Source: Lewinellaceae bacterium
Lineage (GTDB): Bacteria > Bacteroidota > Bacteroidia > Chitinophagales > Saprospiraceae
Length of the DNA: 64,000 bases
Reading direction: 5' to 3'
Assembly (NCBI GenBank): GCA_016719605.1
Contig: JADJYW010000004.1
Location: forward strand, 1 to 64,000
The position numbers were made by a program, and so were the translations under genes. Positions 16,647 through 26,300 of this stretch are shown piece by piece. How positions within the stretch are numbered: position 1 is the stretch's first letter; each line of letters starts with the position of its first letter. The notes beneath the pieces are model-generated. The model searched no databases. It was given only the letters and a program-made list of their open reading frames with translations, and was not told the DNA's origin.

Positions 16647-17318
16647 ATGCCACACATCAGCCCACCTACTTTTCAGTTTCTCGGCGACCTCAAAGCCAAC
16701 AACAACCGGGATTGGTTCACCACCAACAAACCCCGCTACGAGGCGGCGCACAAAGAGTTTCTCCTGTTCACCGACGCGCTGATTGCCGAAATCGCGCAGT
16801 TTGATCCGGGTATTGCGCACTACACCGCGAAGGACTGCGTGTTCCGAATTTACCGGGACGTGCGGTTTTCCAAAGACAAGATGCCGTACAAAACCCACTT
16901 TGGCGCCCACGTCACTGCTGCACCCAAAAAATCGGAAATCCACACCCGAGCAGGGTACTACCTCCACCTCGAACCCGGAGCAACCATGCTCGCAGGCGGT
17001 GCTTACCTGCCCGAAGCCACCTGGCTCAAAGCCATTCGACAAGAAATTGCCTATTGTACAGAAGAGTTTTTGGGTATCCTGAACAATCCGGATTTCAAAA
17101 AATACTTCGGCGACATGGCCGGCGAAAAACTGATAAAGACTCCGCGCGACTACCCGGCGGAGCATCCCGCTATCGAATTGCTAAAGCACAAAAGTTTCCT
17201 CGCTACACACTATTGCACCGATGAGCAGGTGCTGTCCGAGGGATTTTTGCGGCACTGCGCGGAGGTGTTTCGGGCCATGCAGCCCTTCGACCAGTTTTTG
17301 AATCGTTCGACGGACTGA
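16647..17318 (+). CDS. DUF2461 (TIGR02453) family protein
   Basis: 223 residues. Typical features: 'FLGDLKANNNRDWFTTNKPR' near the start, 'DCVFRIYRDVRFSKDKMPYKTHFGA' and 'GYYLHLEPGATMLAGGAYLP'. A widely distributed family in Bacteroidota with no assigned biochemical role; the RFSKDK-PYK block is the hallmark. The ATG at 16647 was chosen because the conserved domain begins within ten residues. No signal peptide, so cytosolic. Confidence 0.9.
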   Translation: MPHISPPTFQFLGDLKANNNRDWFTTNKPRYEAAHKEFLLFTDALIAEIAQFDPGIAHYTAKDCVFRIYRDVRFSKDKMPYKTHFGAHVTAAPKKSEIHTRAGYYLHLEPGATMLAGGAYLPEATWLKAIRQEIAYCTEEFLGILNNPDFKKYFGDMAGEKLIKTPRDYPAEHPAIELLKHKSFLATHYCTDEQVLSEGFLRHCAEVFRAMQPFDQFLNRSTD

Positions 17319-17366
17319 TGGTAAAAATCAGCGTAAGTACCTGCCAAACACAAAATAAAAACAGCC

Positions 17367-18296
17367 ATGACAAGCACCTCCGCTACCCTGAAAAATACCG
17401 AAGCCCCGCCCGCTTGCTGGGAAACCCAGGCTGCTCCAGCGATCCGCGCACGAAAACGTATGGCCATCCGCGACTACATCCAAACCCTCGACCCGGAACA
17501 GGATTGCCAACAAATTTCCTACCTGGCATCGTGCTATGAGTTTCCGTGGGATACGACGCGGGCGCTGGAGTTTGCGTTGTTCCGGGTGTTTGGCGTGGCA
17601 AAAGGTTCACCCCTGCTCGTACAGACCGGCGAATTTGTGCAGCGCACCCAAAAACGCTACGACGATACCGTACTCATTCTCTCCGAAATACTCGAAAGCG
17701 GCGGCTACGACACCCCACGCGGACAAGCCGCGCTGGTGCGCATGAACAAGCAGCACGGACGCTTCCAAATCCCCAACGACGAGTTCCTCTACACCCTCTC
17801 CACCTTTATCCTCGAACCTATTCGCTGGAATCAAAAATACGGCCGGCGGCCCCTGACGGAAGTCGAAAAACAGGCCGGCTACTTTTTCTGGCGCGAAATC
17901 GGTCGCCGCATGGGTATCCGCGACATACCGGGAAGTCTGGAGGCTTACGATCGGTTCAACCGCGAATACGAGGCGGCACAATTCCGCTATTCGCCTGATA
18001 ACGAGGTTATCGCAGTGGCCACGCGCAACCTGATGCTCTCCTGGTTTTTACCCAAAGCGCTTTGGAAAATCGGTGCACCGTTTATCCATGCGCTCATAGA
18101 CGACCACTTGCTACATGCTGTTGGTCTGAAACCCGCGCCGCGCTGGTTACAATCGGTGGTACGCGGAATGGTTCGTTTGCGCGGTCGCCTTGTTGGCTTG
18201 CTGCCCCCACGCCGCAAACCGCGACTGCTGACCAAAATTCCCACCCGGACGTATCCAAACGGGTATGTAATTTCGGATTTGGGAGCAACCAGATAA
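17367..18296 (+). CDS. Oxygenase MpaB family (DUF2236) protein
   Basis: 309 residues. The pattern 'RTQKRYDDTVLILSEILE', 'MNKQHGRFQIPNDEFLYTL' and 'RWNQKYGRRPLTEVEKQAGY' matches the ER-bound oxygenase MpaB/latex-clearing-protein fold, a helical b-type-heme domain. Conserved His and Arg in these blocks (the His of MNKQHGRF and the Arg of RPLTEVE) are candidates for heme binding or catalysis. Such enzymes oxidise long-chain or isoprenoid substrates; the substrate here is unknown. Last gene of a likely three-gene unit, convergent with the HhH-comEC operon. Confidence 0.85.
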   Translation: MTSTSATLKNTEAPPACWETQAAPAIRARKRMAIRDYIQTLDPEQDCQQISYLASCYEFPWDTTRALEFALFRVFGVAKGSPLLVQTGEFVQRTQKRYDDTVLILSEILESGGYDTPRGQAALVRMNKQHGRFQIPNDEFLYTLSTFILEPIRWNQKYGRRPLTEVEKQAGYFFWREIGRRMGIRDIPGSLEAYDRFNREYEAAQFRYSPDNEVIAVATRNLMLSWFLPKALWKIGAPFIHALIDDHLLHAVGLKPAPRWLQSVVRGMVRLRGRLVGLLPPRRKPRLLTKIPTRTYPNGYVISDLGATR

Positions 18297-18342
18297 TACA
18301 GTTTTCTGAACACTCCCCTTTAACGGGTACTCCTGTTCGCCG

Positions 18343-19473
18343 CTACTCAACCGCCAGGTATGGCCGCACCTTGCCCATCCAGGTCTTGTCGGTAAATGCC
18401 GCGATGCGCGTCAGGTCGTCGGCACTGCCGAACCGCCCGTGCTGTTCCCGATAGGCCGCAATCAGTTTGGCCTGCTTGAACGAAAAGTACGGATGGGCTG
18501 CGAGTTCGTCTTCCGAGGCCACATTGAGGTTTATTTTTCGAAAAACAGCGGACTCCACCCGGAGGTACGGTCGAATACCCTGAAACACACTATCGGGCAA
18601 GCCAAAGGTCTCGGCCACTTGTTCGACGCTGACAAAACCGTCGAGTTTTTCGCGAAAACGCACCAATTGGTTTGCCCGTCCCGCGCCAATTCCCGGCAAC
18701 CGTTTCCACGCATCCACCGTGGCTGCGTTGATGTCGAGATCGGTGATCGGCGCCGATGCGTATCCGGCCCCGCCGGCGTATGCAGCCGGCCGAACAGCCA
18801 CATCCGATTTGGCAATGGTGATATACGGTTCCAGCCGCGCATAGTCGGCATCACTTAGGCCGTACAATTTTCGGAAGTCGGTTTTTTCAAAGAAAAATCC
18901 ACCCTTCTCGCGATAGCGCAAAAGTCGCCCAACTAATGCCTTGGGCAAGCCTAAGCGCAGGAGATCGGCCTCCCGGGCAGTATTTGGGTCGAAGTGGAAT
19001 TGCTCGGGTCGGGCGGCGGCAGTTTCGCTGCGACGGGCGGTTTCACGCCCGTCGCCTCCAATCCGCACAAATGGCCGCAGCCGCTCGAAAATTTCCTCCG
19101 GTAGCGTATAGATTTTCCCCAGGTCGTCGGGCGAACGGAAACGCCCGCCACGTTCGCGGAATTTGGCAATGGTGCGGGCTACTTTTTCCGGCACACCCAG
19201 TTTTACCAATGTCTCGACAGGAGCCGTGTTCGGATCGAAAAAAAACAGGGCGGCTTGCGCGTCTGTAGTCGGCAGGGCTTCACCGGTAACGTGCGCAGCC
19301 CGGTAGGTTTTGATTTGATTTTCAAAACCTGAAAAATCGGTACTGACGGGCCGGTGCAGCAGGGGAAGCAGTTCCGGCGCCGCAAAAGAAAGGCTGGCGA
19401 GCAACAACAATGCCGCCGCACCGTGGCGTTCGGCCCTGGAAAAGTGGAATTGACGGATCAGTGGCTTGAGCAT
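18343..19473 (-). CDS. Membrane-anchored protein with four ComEA-like helix-hairpin-helix repeats
   Basis: 376 residues: N-terminal anchor at 18-38, then four copies of a roughly 65-residue HhH module, each with a 'LxxLGxP...A..I..FRE.GG.F.S..DL..I' pattern (starting near residues 100, 170, 245 and 315; e.g. 'RLPGIGAGRANQLVRFREK'). One such module in ComEA binds incoming double-stranded DNA. Here four in tandem on the periplasmic side could form an extended DNA-binding surface. It follows comEC by 21 nt in the same orientation, so a role in DNA uptake is likely, though not proven. Confidence 0.88.
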   Translation of the reverse strand: MLKPLIRQFHFSRAERHGAAALLLLASLSFAAPELLPLLHRPVSTDFSGFENQIKTYRAAHVTGEALPTTDAQAALFFFDPNTAPVETLVKLGVPEKVARTIAKFRERGGRFRSPDDLGKIYTLPEEIFERLRPFVRIGGDGRETARRSETAAARPEQFHFDPNTAREADLLRLGLPKALVGRLLRYREKGGFFFEKTDFRKLYGLSDADYARLEPYITIAKSDVAVRPAAYAGGAGYASAPITDLDINAATVDAWKRLPGIGAGRANQLVRFREKLDGFVSVEQVAETFGLPDSVFQGIRPYLRVESAVFRKINLNVASEDELAAHPYFSFKQAKLIAAYREQHGRFGSADDLTRIAAFTDKTWMGKVRPYLAVE

Positions 19474-19494
19474 ATTGATTCGATTTTGTGTTTG

Positions 19495-21588
19495 CTATTC
19501 CAGTACCCAGGCCCCTTGCTCCCGCACATTATGAAAGGCCTGTTTCATCTCCCGGCATTCGGCTTTCCAGCGTTCCACGCGCCCGATGCCGTTGGATGCA
19601 TCGAACACAACAAGAGGTGCGGGAAACTGGTGCAGGCACTCGGCGAGGCGCACGTTGGCATTGTTACGCAGGATGAGCACATCTACCTGAATGGGCGGCG
19701 TGCCGGGTGGGGCCAATTGGTTGCGGTGTTCCAGCACGACCATCTTCTTTTGAAAAAACTGTACAAAAGGTGGCTGCACCAGCAGGTTGGCTGCGCGAAA
19801 AACCGTGTCGGATGCCGGCAACAAATGAGTTGCTGTACGAATGCCGCATGCCCAGCGGTTGGTTTGCGCAGCAAATCGCTCCCGGCGGTCGCTGATGGAG
19901 TCCGCCCAGGTAACCCGGCGCCGGCCGTCATAAAAATCCAGCAGAAAATGTCGGTTTGCCTGGTAAAGCACGACAGTATGCTGCTGTTCCCAGGTATATT
20001 TTTGGCCGAACCTGGAAAAGCCGAGTAGTGCCAGAAGTGCCAATGCTGCCAGCAGTAGCCGGGGATGGCGCTGCACAATTGCCGCAGCAGACAGACCGAT
20101 GCACAGGTACAGCACCGATGCTGCCCAGGCGGTGATCCAAATACCCGAAATCACACTCCCCGGCAGATGCTGAATCCCTTCCATCACCCGGTTCATACCC
20201 CACAGAAGGTAGTACAGCGCTCGGCCCAGCCATTCTGCCGGCGCAGATGCCACCGCATGGAGCAAGATCAAAACCGTACCACCCCACATAAATACTGCCC
20301 CGCCCAGCACCACGACCCAACCCGCAAGCCAGAAATACACCGGAAACTGATGAAAGTAGTACAACGAAAGCGGCAGTGTGCCCAACTGAGCCGCTATGCC
20401 GATAAGCAAAATACTCCAGCCTTCTTTAGCCCATCTGGGCAAAGGCGGTGTCATTTTTTGGAACATGGGATAGAAAGCCACAATGCCAACCACAGCAACG
20501 TAAGACAACTGGAAGCCGGCATCAAACAAAAAATATGGATTGTACAGCAGCAGCCCAAAGGCTGAAGCCCCCAGGATATTCCATACGGACGACTGCCGTC
20601 GAATCGCTTTGCTCAGCAAATAGCAGGTGAACATAACCGATGCCCGCATGACCGATGCCGTCGCACCCGTTACTAAGGTGAAAGCCCAGATGCCGAGCAA
20701 CACCAGCGTTGTTTGCCCCCAAAGGCGGTATTTCCCGCGCCACGGGATACGTCCGATCACAAACATCAACGCGGCATACATCAGCCCGACATGCGTACCC
20801 GATACCGCCAGAGCATGCATGGATCCGGTCTCCGTGTAGGTCGTGCGCAGTTCCTCCGAAAGGTCGCCCTTGTAGCCCAGCAGCAGCGCGGAGGCTACCG
20901 CATACTCGTCTCGGCCGGGAAAGTGCTCGTGCAGTACACCCAGCAATTGTATACGCCACCTGGATGCCAGTCGCCCAAGCGGATGTCCATACCCCGCGCC
21001 GACCACGCCAAACGCCCCCTCCCGCACAAATGCCTGGTGGTGGATATTTTGAAAATGCAGGTACCGCCGGTAATCGAACGCATGCGGATTCCCAGGCGGT
21101 TCCGTGGGCCGAATAGCCGCCGAAACCCAGAGGCGGTCGCCGTAGCGCAACCGCTCGGCTTCGGGCGTGGGGTCGAGAAACAACAGCACATTGCCGGTAC
21201 AAGCCCGAAGGGAATCGGCCGCCAGCCCCGCCGATTCGAGGCGTAGCGGCACTTTCGTCCTGGCGCCCCGGGAAGGCGTGTCGTACACGATGCCCGTAAA
21301 CACGACGACTTCCGGACAAGTGCGCTCGAAATGATCCGGTTGCCGCCGCTCGTCGTACCGGATCACATGCCGGTAGCCCGCACAAAAAAGCAAGGTGAAA
21401 ACAAGGCCGCCAAATACCCACCGAAACCGGTAGTGGTAGCGCTGCCGGACCAGAAATAGCAGGAGACAAGCACCGGCGGCCAGAACATAACCAAGGCCGG
21501 GGACAACATGCCCCACCCAGGCACCGACAGCAATGCCGGCCAACCAGGGAAAGAACAGGCGCAGGAAGGGGGTTTTGCGTGGGTGCAT
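19495..21588 (-). CDS. comEC: ComEC/Rec2-family DNA uptake channel
   Basis: 697-residue polytopic inner-membrane protein that passes single-stranded transforming DNA into the cytoplasm. An N-terminal DUF4131 region (TMs near 10-75, then an OB-like soluble part) is followed by the competence domain with the hallmark 'MHALAVSGTHVGL', 'GATASVMRASVMF' and 'DAGFQLSYVAVVGI'. The C-terminal metallo-beta-lactamase domain of full-length ComEC is absent: after the last TM only about 150 residues without an HxHxDH motif remain, as in many Bacteroidota. First gene of the comEC-HhH pair. Confidence 0.93.
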   Translation of the reverse strand: MHPRKTPFLRLFFPWLAGIAVGAWVGHVVPGLGYVLAAGACLLLFLVRQRYHYRFRWVFGGLVFTLLFCAGYRHVIRYDERRQPDHFERTCPEVVVFTGIVYDTPSRGARTKVPLRLESAGLAADSLRACTGNVLLFLDPTPEAERLRYGDRLWVSAAIRPTEPPGNPHAFDYRRYLHFQNIHHQAFVREGAFGVVGAGYGHPLGRLASRWRIQLLGVLHEHFPGRDEYAVASALLLGYKGDLSEELRTTYTETGSMHALAVSGTHVGLMYAALMFVIGRIPWRGKYRLWGQTTLVLLGIWAFTLVTGATASVMRASVMFTCYLLSKAIRRQSSVWNILGASAFGLLLYNPYFLFDAGFQLSYVAVVGIVAFYPMFQKMTPPLPRWAKEGWSILLIGIAAQLGTLPLSLYYFHQFPVYFWLAGWVVVLGGAVFMWGGTVLILLHAVASAPAEWLGRALYYLLWGMNRVMEGIQHLPGSVISGIWITAWAASVLYLCIGLSAAAIVQRHPRLLLAALALLALLGFSRFGQKYTWEQQHTVVLYQANRHFLLDFYDGRRRVTWADSISDRRERFAAQTNRWACGIRTATHLLPASDTVFRAANLLVQPPFVQFFQKKMVVLEHRNQLAPPGTPPIQVDVLILRNNANVRLAECLHQFPAPLVVFDASNGIGRVERWKAECREMKQAFHNVREQGAWVLE

Positions 21589-21703
21589 ACTTGGTGGCTA
21601 TTTTTCCGGGATCGAAAATAGGCGCACCACTACCCGTCACGCAAGGGTTTGCGCCGGTTGGAAATACATTTATAGAAATCGAATATCTGGGTTAATCCCG
21701 ACT

Positions 21704-22138
21704 TTAGCCCTGTGAATCCGCCACTACTGCCACACACTTCAGCTCAATAGCAATCGGCGTAGGCAGGCTGTCAATGCCTACCGTCGTCCGGCAAGGCAGG
21801 TTGTCGTGGAAATACTCCGCGTAGATACGGTTGAAGGTGTGGAAGTCCCGCTGCATATCGGTCAGAAAAACAGTCACGTCCACGAGATCTTCCCAGCGCG
21901 CGCCGCCGGCCTCCAGCACGGTCCGCACATTGCGAAACACGGAATGTACCTGCGCCTCGAAATCAAAGGCCGTGAAATTACCCGCCGGACTGCGCTGCAA
22001 ACCGGGCACTCCGTCGGTTTCCGGGTCACGCGGCCCAATGCCGGACAAAAACAAGAGGTTGCCCACACGCCGGGCATGCGGGTAAAGCCCCACCGGCTTC
22101 GGGGCGTTTTGCGCGTCAAATTTTTCGGAAGAAACCAT
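21704..22138 (-). CDS. RidA family (YjgF/YER057c) protein
   Basis: 144 residues with 'LLFLSGIGPRDPETDGVPG', 'FRNVRTVLEAGGARWEDLVD' and the C-terminal 'PCRTTVGIDSLPTPIAIELK', which contains the Arg that in RidA enzymes contacts the imine substrate. RidA hydrolyses reactive enamine/imine intermediates of PLP enzymes; some relatives are 2-aminomuconate deaminases, and the acidic insertion 'GPRDPETDGVPG' is reminiscent of that subgroup. The choice between these is not possible from sequence alone. Between porU and this gene lies a TTTGAGTT-type repeat. Confidence 0.9.
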   Translation of the reverse strand: MVSSEKFDAQNAPKPVGLYPHARRVGNLLFLSGIGPRDPETDGVPGLQRSPAGNFTAFDFEAQVHSVFRNVRTVLEAGGARWEDLVDVTVFLTDMQRDFHTFNRIYAEYFHDNLPCRTTVGIDSLPTPIAIELKCVAVVADSQG

Positions 22139-22144
22139 GGAGAG

Positions 22145-22211
22145 AGTTTTGAGTTTTGAGTTTGGAGTTTGGAGTTGCTTTTGATTTCGTGCAGCTCAAA
22201 ACCCAAAACTC
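22145..22211. repeat. GAGTTTTGAGTTTTGAG repeat with inverted partner
   Basis: Tandem GAGTTTTGAGTTTTGAGTTTGGAGTTTGG (22145-22174), then the inverse CTCAAAACCCAAAACTC at 22195-22211, reaching the porU stop codon. A second array of the same kind is at 35530-35574. Both lie between same-strand genes and touch a start or stop codon. Confidence 0.75.
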
Positions 22212-25200
22212 ACTTCAGAATTACTAATTTTTCAAAGTCGCTCTCGGCAACGGCAGTGCTGCCGGCGATGTCTGTGCCACGCACTTTTACGCGGTAAAGG
22301 TACACGCCGCGGGCGAGGTTGTCGCCGTATTCATCCTTGCCGTTCCACGAAATATCGGTCACGCGGAAACCGTCGGCGGGGGCGGTGTGCAAAATCGTTT
22401 TGACCAATTTGCCGGACACGGAAAAGATGCTGATCTGCACGTCGAGGATTTGACCGGCAAGGTTGTGTTCAAACTGGAAGCTGGTATTTGTGGAGAACGG
22501 GTTGGGATAGTTCAGCACATGCGCCAGCGACGCCTTCCCGTCTTCGGCTACGATAAACTCGGTGTAGCCCTCTCCGGAATTGTTCGCAATATCCCAGCCC
22601 TTGACGCGCAAGGTATGCCGGCCCGGCGCCAGGCCGCGCAACGGATACAGCGCCTGGCCGCGACGGGCATCGTCTTGCGCACTTTCATAAAAATCATTCA
22701 GCACCACGGTTTCCAGTACGTTGCCGTCCAGCACGGCAACGAGGTCGTGCCCCAGACCGGCGCCGGTGACGTTCATGCCGTAATCGTCCGAACATTTCAC
22801 CAGAATCGTCGGGTTTTTGTCGGTCATTCCACCAAACGCAAAGGCATCCGTATTGAGAAAAACCTGCACTAACGGCGGGGTGTCGTCCTCAATTTCATTG
22901 GCTGTGCCGCCGACGACAAACTCCGTATCGGCGCCGGCTGCATCCAGGGGCGTGCCGTTTTCGGCGTAATAGCTGAGCTTGCCGTAGCCGTAGGAATAGT
23001 TGATATCCTTGGGCACCACAAAGTTAACCTTGAACCGTCCATTGGTCACCGTAGCGCTGCCTTTGAACAAAATACTGCGCTGCACGGTGAAGGGTTGTAC
23101 CTGGCTCTGCGGGTCTTGCCCCAGTGTTTGCAGGGTTTGTTTTTTGTCGAACAGGGAGACAAACACACGCCCGTTGTACGATGCAAGCAGGTTGCCGAGG
23201 GTATCGGTCACCTCGCCCTCCAATTCCACAGGCATGAGTGCCTTGATGGTGTCGGGCTGGGCCGGATCAAACGGTTTTCCATTGATTTGTGTCGTGCGCA
23301 CCCGGTACTCGGGCAGCGCGAGGTACATGGCCGGGTCGCCGAGCAACGTGAAGCGGCGGCCGTTGTTTTCATTGCTGTTGGCAAGCCTGTTTTTGCCGTC
23401 TTTCAGGATATCGCCAATGGTGCGATACCGGCCGTCGGCCTGGCGCTGAAAAATAACCTCCTGCACCGCATCGGTCAGTTTGTTGTTGCCGTCAATAAAC
23501 ACGGCGCGCACGGTGGTAAAAAGGGCAACAGCGCCGGAATTCACTTTCAAGAGCGCCTGCTCGCCTCCGGTGAGCGTGTTGTAGTCGTCGTAGCCGCCAA
23601 AAGAACAGGTAGCGGTAATGATGAGCGGGTAGCGGTTGGTATTGTCCCATCCGGCAATGTCGTTGTTGTCAATTACCCGTTCCTGCGCCCACCCGCGCGG
23701 ACCACCGTGCCCGATGTACTGGGCCACGAGGCCGCCTTTAAAGATATTGGCGTTGATGGCGGCTTTGGCATCGGGGATACGTTTTTCGCTGGAGGTGGCC
23801 ACCTGCTGGTAGGCATCAAAATAAACTTTTTCGAGATTGAACCATTCCTCGGTGTTTTCGGCCGCAGTAGCCAGTACTTCTGCCTGCCGGATATGCGCGT
23901 TCCAGTCTTCGTCGTCGGCAAAGTACTGGAGCCGCAACCGCCAGTCGCCCAGGGTATTCGGGTTGTTGTCGTAGTCCATGATTTTGTTCACGATAGCCTG
24001 GGCTTCGGCAGCCGTGCGGGGGGTGACCCGGCCGACGGCTATGTCGAGCGCACCTTTCAGGTCGCCGCCCTCGCCGTCGCTGAGCAGGGCGAAGTAATCA
24101 TCGGACGGAAACGAATAGATCGGGCTGAACGACTGATAGGTTTCGAAAACGGGAATAAAATCCAGGTTGTCGCTGCTGGCCGTATTGTTCTTCGGGTCGA
24201 ACGAACCGTCGCCGAACAGGAGCAGGTAGTCAAACTTGCCGGGACTGCGCTCCAGGAGCAACCGCGCGAAGTCGCGGATGGCTGTGGGGTCTTTGGCCCC
24301 GGAGGAGAATTCGTTGTACAGTTGGTCTATGCGCACGGTAGCCACATCGAGGCCGCTGAATGTGCGCCGGTGCTGGGCCAGTTGCTCCGCCGCCGCCTCA
24401 AAATCGGGGTGGTACAAAATGACCGAATGCAGGTCGTCAAGACCGTGGATGTTCTGGTTGTCAATTTTCCCAACGGCTTTTTCCGGTTTCGGCAAGCCGG
24501 CGTTGTCGTAAAAGGCGACAAAATTGCGCAGTACGCCCTGTGTGGCTGCGCCAAACTCTACCGTGTTGCCGGAAGCGTTTGTTGTGGCTTGCCGTTTGGG
24601 CGCCTGCCGGTCGGTGACATCCCATACCGCAAGAGCGCCGCTGACGCCGCCGATACGGAAGGTAGTGGCGGGCTGTGCCAGGGTTTGCAGGTCGCGGAAT
24701 TCTATAGCCTGACCCGTCATCAGCAGGCGGCGGCGGGCATTCAATTCGATATAGTCGAGCCAGCCTTCGCTGGGTTCGGCGGCGGGCAGGTAGCGTACGC
24801 GCACCTCCACATTGTCGCCGACAGGCTGAAAGGCGCCGCGCACCAGGCCGTTGGATGCAAAGTCGGCCTCGTTGTTGCTTACGGGCACTCCGAAGATGGT
24901 TTGTGAAAAAGTTGAACTGCCGGCTACTATTTGCAACGCGGTGCTGATGCGGCTCCGGCCGGCAAACTCGACGCGCAAACGGGCCGACGAGCCGGATACA
25001 AGGTTGGGAAAATCGAAATTGTAGGTGCGCTCGCGGGTCTGAAAAAAGTAGTCGCCAAACCAACGTTTGCCGGAACCCTGCGCGGAACTGAACAGGTTGA
25101 GCAAATTTATCTTTTCATCTTCCAGGCGGCGCACGTCGTCAAATTCCTCGGTGATGAAACCAGCGGGCACACTCGCCTGCTCCTGTACGCGCAGCCCCTG

Positions 25201-26067
25201 CCCACCGTCAATTTTGATGAAATAATAGGCATGCTGGTCGTACAGGTGCGGCTGCACGGTCAGCTCCGGGTCGGTCGTGCTGGGGCGATACGTCCACGGC
25301 GCCGGCCCGGTAGCATAAAACAAAATGTAATCGCTGTTGTCAAATTTGCCGTCGGCTTCTCCCGCCACGAGGATCGCATTTTCCAGCAGGTCGTCGGCAC
25401 GCGGGTCGTCGGCGCGTTCGGACAGCATGCCGCCGCCGTTGCCGTACAGGCGAATTTGGCGCGGATCAATACTTTCGATATTGGAAATACCGAGTGTGTT
25501 GCGCAGGAAATTAAAATCGAGACGGTACACCCCGCTTTGGCTGACGCCAAACTTGTAGATCGTGCCGCTGCTCAGCACCGAGGTAGTGGGGCCGCCTCGG
25601 GGTTTGACCGGTTCCGGCTCGGGCGCCGAGATGCGCACGGTGAGCGCAAACGACACAACCCGCTCGTAACCGTTGCCCGCTTTGCGAATCGGGTAAAACT
25701 TGACCCGTCCAAAAAAACGGTTGCGCTCCTGTTCCACCTCGGCCAGGATGTTCAGGTCATTGCTCAACACGGCGGCATCGGGCATGGCTGCCGGCGCAAA
25801 CGGTTCGTACTGCACGGAATTGATCTCTACCGTGAGGCGCGAGCGCCCGGGCAGAGCGAAACGCTCCGTGAACAGCGGGAGCGTGGGCGCTTCGTCGCCG
25901 AAATCACAGTTTTCAAAACGCCATTGTTCCACCACATCGCCGCCGGACAAGGTGTGCCGGTACGGCGCGGCATCCCATACGAGGGTGCGCTGGATTTGGT
26001 AGGAACTTTGGGCAGACAGCGCCGCAGCGCCAAGCAGGGAGAGCAGGAAGAGCCGAAATTTCATCAT
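22210..26067 (-). CDS. porU: Type IX secretion system sortase PorU
   Basis: 1285 residues, secreted (signal 'FRLFLLSLLGAAALSAQ'). PorU is the surface C25-family cysteine protease that removes the C-terminal signal of T9SS cargo and attaches the cargo to A-LPS. The C25 domain (about 540-920) shows the catalytic His in 'AQYIGHGGPRGW' (about 786) and Cys in 'IITATCSFGGYDDY' (about 821). The C-terminus carries its own beta-sandwich sorting-like domain ('NYPNPFSTNTSFQF', 'DNLARGVYLYRV'). PorV and other T9SS parts are outside the window; a probable substrate is at 61471-63753. An ATG one codon downstream (26064) is an equally good start. Confidence 0.93.
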   Translation of the reverse strand: MMKFRLFLLSLLGAAALSAQSSYQIQRTLVWDAAPYRHTLSGGDVVEQWRFENCDFGDEAPTLPLFTERFALPGRSRLTVEINSVQYEPFAPAAMPDAAVLSNDLNILAEVEQERNRFFGRVKFYPIRKAGNGYERVVSFALTVRISAPEPEPVKPRGGPTTSVLSSGTIYKFGVSQSGVYRLDFNFLRNTLGISNIESIDPRQIRLYGNGGGMLSERADDPRADDLLENAILVAGEADGKFDNSDYILFYATGPAPWTYRPSTTDPELTVQPHLYDQHAYYFIKIDGGQGLRVQEQASVPAGFITEEFDDVRRLEDEKINLLNLFSSAQGSGKRWFGDYFFQTRERTYNFDFPNLVSGSSARLRVEFAGRSRISTALQIVAGSSTFSQTIFGVPVSNNEADFASNGLVRGAFQPVGDNVEVRVRYLPAAEPSEGWLDYIELNARRRLLMTGQAIEFRDLQTLAQPATTFRIGGVSGALAVWDVTDRQAPKRQATTNASGNTVEFGAATQGVLRNFVAFYDNAGLPKPEKAVGKIDNQNIHGLDDLHSVILYHPDFEAAAEQLAQHRRTFSGLDVATVRIDQLYNEFSSGAKDPTAIRDFARLLLERSPGKFDYLLLFGDGSFDPKNNTASSDNLDFIPVFETYQSFSPIYSFPSDDYFALLSDGEGGDLKGALDIAVGRVTPRTAAEAQAIVNKIMDYDNNPNTLGDWRLRLQYFADDEDWNAHIRQAEVLATAAENTEEWFNLEKVYFDAYQQVATSSEKRIPDAKAAINANIFKGGLVAQYIGHGGPRGWAQERVIDNNDIAGWDNTNRYPLIITATCSFGGYDDYNTLTGGEQALLKVNSGAVALFTTVRAVFIDGNNKLTDAVQEVIFQRQADGRYRTIGDILKDGKNRLANSNENNGRRFTLLGDPAMYLALPEYRVRTTQINGKPFDPAQPDTIKALMPVELEGEVTDTLGNLLASYNGRVFVSLFDKKQTLQTLGQDPQSQVQPFTVQRSILFKGSATVTNGRFKVNFVVPKDINYSYGYGKLSYYAENGTPLDAAGADTEFVVGGTANEIEDDTPPLVQVFLNTDAFAFGGMTDKNPTILVKCSDDYGMNVTGAGLGHDLVAVLDGNVLETVVLNDFYESAQDDARRGQALYPLRGLAPGRHTLRVKGWDIANNSGEGYTEFIVAEDGKASLAHVLNYPNPFSTNTSFQFEHNLAGQILDVQISIFSVSGKLVKTILHTAPADGFRVTDISWNGKDEYGDNLARGVYLYRVKVRGTDIAGSTAVAESDFEKLVILK

Positions 26068-26269
26068 TGAAATATGTTTGGTGTGTCCGGTCGAATGGCG
26101 CGGGTGCTCCGGGACGGGTTGCCCGGGCTGCCCATTTTATCGGAGCACAACAAATTTCGGCAGGAAAAGATGGCGCGGCAAAATCGGATCGGGCAGTTTG
26201 GCGGGTGTTGGCAAAACGGACGACCCGGGCCGGGGTTTGTTTTTGGTAAAAATGCGGCAACCGGCGGCG

Positions 26270-26277
26270 TAACTTTG
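26270..26277 (+). promoter_or_regulatory. -7 promoter box TAACTTTG
   Basis: TAnnTTTG match 23 nt before the ATG at 26301, with TTTG at 26242-26245 as a possible -33 element. Confidence 0.5.
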
Positions 26278-26300
26278 CCGGGCACCATCCCACTCCTGCT

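Noticed and set aside
23095..24906. 603-codon frame antisense to porU
   Set aside because: Complement of a real conserved gene; no motif of its own.
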